Shown here piece by piece: positions 30,032 through 33,884 of a DNA stretch of 33,884 bases. How positions within the stretch are numbered: position 1 is the stretch's first letter; each line of letters starts with the position of its first letter. This DNA comes from Sphingomonas sp. Leaf412. Lineage in GTDB: Bacteria > Pseudomonadota > Alphaproteobacteria > Sphingomonadales > Sphingomonadaceae. The DNA lies in NCBI RefSeq assembly GCF_001425405.1, contig NZ_LMQP01000003.1, positions 901,825 to 935,708 on the forward strand, written 5' to 3'. The position numbers and the translations under genes are program-made. The notes under the pieces are model-generated. The model had not been told where the DNA came from. It saw only the letters and a program-made list of their open reading frames with translations, and did no database searches.

Positions 30032-30047
30032 CCCCGCGCAGGCGGGG
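30032..30047. repeat. Short C/G palindrome CCCCGC-GCAG-GCGGGG
   Basis: A perfect 6-bp stem with a GCAG loop lies in the 127-base space between the WYL-like and DoxX-like genes. About 10 bases on, CTCCCG and CGGGAG (30060-30077) make a second weak stem. Similar palindromes occur at 11950-11967 and 12050-12067. Confidence 0.55.
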
Positions 30048-30121
30048 GTCCGGTCCCGGCTCCCGTTCCCGCGGGAGCACGATCAGGCGCAGCGCCATCC
30101 ACCGGTCAGGCCCGGCGCGGC

Positions 30122-30547
30122 ATGACGACCATCGCCGCGGACAGCACCGGCCGCCGCATCGCGCGCGCGTTCCTGATCGCCTTCTACGCCGTCGCGGGCG
30201 TCGCGCACCTGATCGTGACCGACGCCATGGTCCGCATCGTGCCTCCGCCCGTCCCGTTCCCCCGCGCGGTCGTGATTGCGACCGGCCTGTGCGAGATCGC
30301 GGGCGCCATCGCGTTGCTGTCGCCGCGCTGGCGCGTGGCGGCGGGCAGGGCGCTGGCGCTGTACGCCCTGTGCGTCTGGCCCGCGAACATGTGGCATGCG
30401 GTGCTGGACCTGCGCGGCGGCACCGGCCTCCCGCTCGCCTATCACGCCCCCCGGCTGATGGTGCAGCCGCTGGTGATCTGGTGGGCCTTATGGGCGAGCG
30501 GCGCGGTGGACCGGCCGTTTCGTAGGCTCCGCGATCGCCCGGCCTAG
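30122..30547 (+). CDS. DoxX-like small integral membrane protein
   Basis: A 141-residue protein with four likely membrane helices (about 13-31, 45-65, 72-90 and 108-128). The pattern RAFLIAFYAVAGVAHLIVTD, VVIATGLCEIAGAIALLSPRWRVAAG and LALYALCVWPANMWHAV is that of the DoxX/DUF4267-like group of small membrane proteins. Their role is largely unknown; some are linked to oxidative stress defence. The start at 30122 follows CCCGGCGCGGC, without a clear ribosome site, so an alternative start is possible. It runs tail to tail into the helicase gene with 6 bases between stops. Confidence 0.85.
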   Translation: MTTIAADSTGRRIARAFLIAFYAVAGVAHLIVTDAMVRIVPPPVPFPRAVVIATGLCEIAGAIALLSPRWRVAAGRALALYALCVWPANMWHAVLDLRGGTGLPLAYHAPRLMVQPLVIWWALWASGAVDRPFRRLRDRPA

Positions 30548-30553
30548 ACCCGC

Positions 30554-32866
30554 TCACACCGTCACGAACGTATCCATCACCCGCTTGCGCCCGGCCTGTT
30601 CGAACTCGATCTCCAGCTTGTTGCCCTCGATCGCGTCGATCGTGCCGTAGCCGAACTTCTGGTGGAACACGCGCTGCCCGATCGACAGGTCGCCGCGGCC
30701 CTTGTTGCCCAGCGACACCGCGGACGCGCGGCTCTCGACCACGCGCACGGGTTCGCGCGTGAAGGTCCGGCTGGTCCATTCGCCGCCCGGCTTGGCGTCC
30801 CCCGACCCGCCGAGCGTCCCCGCCGCGCGCTGCCAGCCCGGCCCGCGCCCCGCGCCGCGCCCGACGTCGGCGAACGGATCGGCGCGCTCGGACCAGTTCG
30901 CCTGCCACAGGCTCGCGCCCCCGGTCATCGTCGTCTCGCTGTCGATATGCACGTCGGGCAATTCGCCGACGAAGCGCGACGGGATCGAGGACGTCCACTG
31001 GCCATAGATCCGGCGATTGGCCGCGTGCAGGATCGTCGCCCGCCGTCGCGCCCGCGTGATCGCGACATAGGCGAGGCGGCGCTCCTCCTCCAGGCTGCGC
31101 GTGCCGCCTTCGTCCAGCGACCGTTGCGACGGGAACAGCCCTTCCTCCCACCCGGCGAGGAAGACGGTGTCGAACTCCAGCCCCTTGGCGGCGTGGATCG
31201 TCATGATCGTGACCTTGGGGTCGTCCCGCGTCGCCTCGTTATCCATGACCAGGCTGACATGTTCCAGGAACGCGCCGAGCGATTCATATTCCTCCATCGC
31301 GCGGACCAGTTCGGTAAGGTTCTCCAGCCGCCCCGCCGCCTCGACCGACTTCTCCGCCTGCCACATCGCGGTATAGCCGCTCTCGTCCAGCATCTGCCGC
31401 GCCAGCTCGGCATGCGGCACGCTGCTCGCCATGTCGCGCCACCGCGCGATGTCGCCGACGAAATTGCCCAACGCGCGCCGCGCCTGCGGGGTCAGCTCGT
31501 CGGTATCGAGGATGCGCACCGCCGCGTGGCTCAGCGGCAGGCCCTCCGCGCGCGCCAGCATGTGCAGCTTCGCCACCGCCTTGTCGCCCAGCCCGCGCTT
31601 GGGGACGTTGACGATCCGCTCGAAGGCCAGATCGTCCGCGGGCTGGTTGACGATCCGCAGATACGCCAGCGCATCGCGGATCTCCGCGCGTTCGTAGAAG
31701 CGGAAGCCGCCGACGATCTTGTACGGCAGGCCGATCGCGATGAAGCGGTCCTCGAACTCGCGCGTCTGATGGCCTGCGCGCACCAGGATCGCGACATCGT
31801 CCAGCGACGTGCCCGATCGCTGCGCCGCCTCGATCTCCTCGCCGACGCGCCGCGCCTCCTCCGGCCCGTCCCACACGCCGATGACGCGCACCTTCTCGCC
31901 CGCGTCCAGCTCGGTCCACAATTCCTTGCCCAGCCGCCCGCCGTTGTTGGCGATGACCCCCGCCGCCGCGCCCAGGATATGCGGGGTGGAACGGTAATTC
32001 TGCTCCAGCCGGATGACCTTCGCGCCGGGGAAGTCCTTCTCGAACTTCAGGATATTCTCCACCTGCGCGCCGCGCCACGAATAGATCGACTGGTCGTCGT
32101 CACCGACGCAGCAGATGTTGCGCCGCTCCTGCGCCAGCAGGCGGAGCCACAGATACTGGACGCTGTTCGTATCCTGATATTCGTCGACCATGATGTAGCG
32201 GAAGCGCTGCTGATACTGTTCCAGCACCCCTCGATCGGTCTTCAGGATGGTCAGGACGTGGAGCAGCAGGTCGCCGAAGTCGCACGCGTTCACCGCGCGC
32301 AACCGCGCCTGATATTGCTCGTACAGCTCCCCCCCGCGCCCGTTGGCGTAACGCTCGCTCTCGCCCGCGTCGATCTCGCGCGGGATCAGGCCCTTGTTCT
32401 TCCACTCGTCGATCAGGCCCGCCAGGCTGCGCGCCGGAAACCTCTTCTCGTCGATGTCCGCCGCGACGATCAGCTGTTTCAGCAACCGCAACTGGTCGTC
32501 GGTGTCCAGAATCGTGAAGTTCGACTGCAACCCCACCAGCTCGGCATGACGCCGCAGCATCTTCGCCCCGATCGCGTGGAACGTGCCCAGCCAAGGCATC
32601 CCCTCCACCGCGTCGCCCACCAGCCGCCCGACGCGTTCGCGCATCTCGCGCGCGGCCTTGTTGGTGAAGGTGACGGACAGGATTTCCGACGGATACGCGC
32701 GCCGCGTCCACAACAGATGCGCCAGCCGCGCGGTCAGCGCCGCGGTCTTCCCCGTGCCCGCGCCCGCCAGCACCAGCACCGGCCCGTCGACGGTCAGCAC
32801 GGCCTCGCGCTGCGGCGGGTTCAAGCCCTTGAGATAGGGCGGATCGGCGATCTGGCTGTCGGTCAC
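30554..32866 (-). CDS. uvrD: ATP-dependent DNA helicase UvrD/PcrA
   Basis: A 770-residue superfamily 1A 3'-5' helicase acting in nucleotide excision and mismatch repair. Motifs in order: the Q-motif region LNPPQREAV, Walker A AGAGTGKT (K40), GTFHAIGAKMLRRH, DEYQDTNSVQY, GDDDQSIYSWRGA, QNYRST, MTIHAAKGLEF and ERRLAYVAITRAR. The C-terminus keeps the Tudor-like RNA-polymerase-binding region of PcrA/UvrD (VFHQKFGYGTIDAIEGNKLEIEFEQAGRKRV). The start is inferred as GTG 32866 before TDSQIADPPYLKGLNPPQ; an upstream ATG at 32953 would overlap the divergent gene and adds a non-family stretch. No ribosome site is visible before the GTG, so a neighbouring GTG is an alternative. It is divergent from the GFA gene. 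Confidence 0.95.
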   Translation of the reverse strand: MTDSQIADPPYLKGLNPPQREAVLTVDGPVLVLAGAGTGKTAALTARLAHLLWTRRAYPSEILSVTFTNKAAREMRERVGRLVGDAVEGMPWLGTFHAIGAKMLRRHAELVGLQSNFTILDTDDQLRLLKQLIVAADIDEKRFPARSLAGLIDEWKNKGLIPREIDAGESERYANGRGGELYEQYQARLRAVNACDFGDLLLHVLTILKTDRGVLEQYQQRFRYIMVDEYQDTNSVQYLWLRLLAQERRNICCVGDDDQSIYSWRGAQVENILKFEKDFPGAKVIRLEQNYRSTPHILGAAAGVIANNGGRLGKELWTELDAGEKVRVIGVWDGPEEARRVGEEIEAAQRSGTSLDDVAILVRAGHQTREFEDRFIAIGLPYKIVGGFRFYERAEIRDALAYLRIVNQPADDLAFERIVNVPKRGLGDKAVAKLHMLARAEGLPLSHAAVRILDTDELTPQARRALGNFVGDIARWRDMASSVPHAELARQMLDESGYTAMWQAEKSVEAAGRLENLTELVRAMEEYESLGAFLEHVSLVMDNEATRDDPKVTIMTIHAAKGLEFDTVFLAGWEEGLFPSQRSLDEGGTRSLEEERRLAYVAITRARRRATILHAANRRIYGQWTSSIPSRFVGELPDVHIDSETTMTGGASLWQANWSERADPFADVGRGAGRGPGWQRAAGTLGGSGDAKPGGEWTSRTFTREPVRVVESRASAVSLGNKGRGDLSIGQRVFHQKFGYGTIDAIEGNKLEIEFEQAGRKRVMDTFVTV

Positions 32867-32942
32867 GTCGTCCACGTAGGCAGGGTTGCACGATGGCGCA
32901 ATCCGTGAGAACAAAAGACAAACGGCGAAAGGGAGAGAGTCG

Positions 32943-33344
32943 ATGGCGACCACCGGGCGCTGCCATTGCGGCGCGATAACCTATGCGGCGGAGGGGCCGG
33001 CCGAGCATCACGCCCTGTGCCATTGCGACGATTGCCGCCGCTGGTCGGGATCGCCGATGACCGGATGGATCGCCTGGCCGGAGGACAGGGTCGTCGTGAC
33101 GGGGGAGCCTGCGACCTACCATTCGTCCGAACACGGCACGCGCCATTTCTGCGCCGCATGCGGGACCGGATTGTTCTATCGCAATCCGCAATTCCTGCCC
33201 GGGATCGTCGACATCCAGTCGGGAACGCTCGACGATCCGGAGGGGCAGCCGCCCGGCGCGCAGATCATGGTGAAGGAGCGGCTCGGCTGGACATCCGGCG
33301 TCGCCGCCCTGCCGGAATTCCAGACCTATCCGGGAGTCGATTGA
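32943..33344 (+). CDS. GFA (glutathione-dependent formaldehyde-activating enzyme) family protein
   Basis: A 133-residue zinc protein of the Mss4-like GFA fold. The metal-binding Cys are C7 and C9 in GRCHCGAITY, C26, C28 and C31 in ALCHCDDCRRWSG, and C70 and C73 in HFCAACGTGLFYR. The named activity of the family (joining formaldehyde to glutathione) is disputed, and most members have no known substrate, so the call is to family only. GGGAGAGAG stands just before the ATG at 32943, which is preferred over an open frame reaching 32886. The gene shares its last base with the start of the NTF2-like gene (TGATG), so the two are coupled. Confidence 0.93.
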   Translation: MATTGRCHCGAITYAAEGPAEHHALCHCDDCRRWSGSPMTGWIAWPEDRVVVTGEPATYHSSEHGTRHFCAACGTGLFYRNPQFLPGIVDIQSGTLDDPEGQPPGAQIMVKERLGWTSGVAALPEFQTYPGVD

Positions 33345-33730
33345 TGGCCGACGTGGTGGAACGCTGGCACGCCTACATGCACGCCCCGACGCGCGAGGGG
33401 CTGGCGGCGCTGCTAGCCGACGACGTGATCTTCCAGAGCCCGGCGGTGCACACGCCGCAGGAAGGGAAGGCGGTCACGCTGAAATATCTGTGGGCCGCCG
33501 CCGACGTGCTGGGCGGGCCGACGTTCCGCTACGTCGGCGAATGGCGCAACGATACGTCCGCGGTGCTGGAATTCGAATGCGAGCTGGAGGGCGGCATCAA
33601 GGTCAACGGCGTCGACATCATCCACTGGCGCGACGACGGGCTGATCTCACGCTTCAAGGTCATGGTGCGCCCGATGAAGGGCCTGAACGCGGTCGTGCCG
33701 CTGATGGGCGCGGTGCTGGCGAAGGAATAG
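33344..33730 (+). CDS. NTF2-like / SnoaL-like protein
   Basis: A 128-residue cone-shaped NTF2-fold protein. The N-terminal helices VVERWHAYMHAPTREGLAALLADDVIFQSPAV, the EGKAVTLKYLWAAADVLGG helix and the curved sheet RYVGEWRNDTSAVLEFECEL, GIKVNGVDIIHWRDDGLISRFKVMVRPM are typical. Members include isomerases, dehydratases and non-enzymatic binders, and no catalytic set can be named here. It follows the GFA gene with a one-base overlap, so the two may act on the same compound, which is inference. It ends 154 bases before the window edge. Confidence 0.9.
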   Translation: MADVVERWHAYMHAPTREGLAALLADDVIFQSPAVHTPQEGKAVTLKYLWAAADVLGGPTFRYVGEWRNDTSAVLEFECELEGGIKVNGVDIIHWRDDGLISRFKVMVRPMKGLNAVVPLMGAVLAKE

Positions 33731-33827
33731 GGGCCTGTTCGTGGTCCCGCGAAGGGTGGAGCCCAGGTTGGGGTATCTTCGCGTGGACACAAGGGCGGGC
33801 AAGTCGGCAGCCCCAGCCACCCCGTCA

Positions 33828-33846
33828 CCCCGGCCTCGTGCCGGGG
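33828..33846. repeat. Short palindrome CCCCGGC-CTCGT-GCCGGGG in the terminal gene-free stretch
   Basis: A perfect 7-bp stem with a 5-base loop, in a context (GTCACCCCGG, GGGGTCCACCG) that is a common intergenic repeat in alphaproteobacteria. The 33731-33884 stretch otherwise holds nothing recognisable. Confidence 0.6.
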
Positions 33847-33884
33847 TCCACCGTGCCGCCGGACCGTCCAGTGGTTGCGCTCGC

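Noticed and set aside
1..33884. Search for CRISPR arrays, tRNA or rRNA genes, prophage, integrase, transposase or toxin-antitoxin loci
   Set aside because: No regularly spaced repeats, tRNA-like cloverleaf, rRNA stretch or such proteins were seen by eye. A tRNAscan and profile search would be needed to exclude small items.

Overview
The window is a gene-dense, strongly G+C-rich bacterial chromosome segment that looks like an alphaproteobacterium of the family Sphingomonadaceae (Sphingomonas or a close relative). The main clues are a PEP-CTERM protein with a PEPxxW-type C-terminus, the protein styles of LeuA, KorAB, the IscU-like protein and the histone-deacetylase-like enzyme, and intergenic palindromes of the TTCGACTTCGCTCAG and CTCCGCGCCTCCGCG types. 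The assignment rests on recognition, not on a database search. No rRNA, tRNA, CRISPR array, transposase, integrase or phage gene was seen.

Layout. 1-4066: a truncated M20 amidohydrolase, a PEP-CTERM surface protein, a small lipoprotein, and a translationally coupled pair (secreted protein plus cyclophilin). 4175-9563: a self-sufficient CYP102/P450 BM3-like fusion monooxygenase, then a LysM protein with an HExxH motif whose end overlaps a lipoprotein gene, then a stand-alone PAS protein. 9564-12806: a wax-ester/triacylglycerol synthase overlapping a phasin gene, and rppH, set between two complex palindromic intergenic elements. 12806-17867: an HSL-type esterase divergent from a histone-deacetylase-like enzyme, then korA-korB (2-oxoacid:ferredoxin oxidoreductase). 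17889-20133: a STAS-like protein and leuA; leuA is preceded by a previously unlisted 14-codon leader peptide rich in Leu codons and a perfect 13-bp stem, which together look like a leucine attenuator. 20230-21286: a BLUF photoreceptor convergent with a YceI protein. 21417-26070: radA, then the tightly overlapping run cvpA / IscU-like / Kef-type antiporter / DUF423. 26075-30547: an MFS exporter divergent from a secreted prolyl oligopeptidase, a small possibly WYL-like protein and a DoxX-like membrane protein. 30554-33730: a UvrD/PcrA helicase divergent from a GFA-family/NTF2-like gene pair. The last 150 bases hold a short palindrome and no gene.

How the genes fit together. Most are housekeeping or core metabolic genes of an aerobic sphingomonad, so the region is largely ordinary chromosome. 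The lipid theme is notable: a fatty-acid-type P450, a neutral-lipid synthase with its own granule protein and an HSL-type esterase lie within 10 kb. The most unusual points are the leuA leader, the LysM/HExxH-lipoprotein overlap (a possible effector-immunity pair), the altered NADPH 2'-phosphate site of the P450 reductase, the phasin tied to WS/DGAT, and the two nested inverted-repeat elements.
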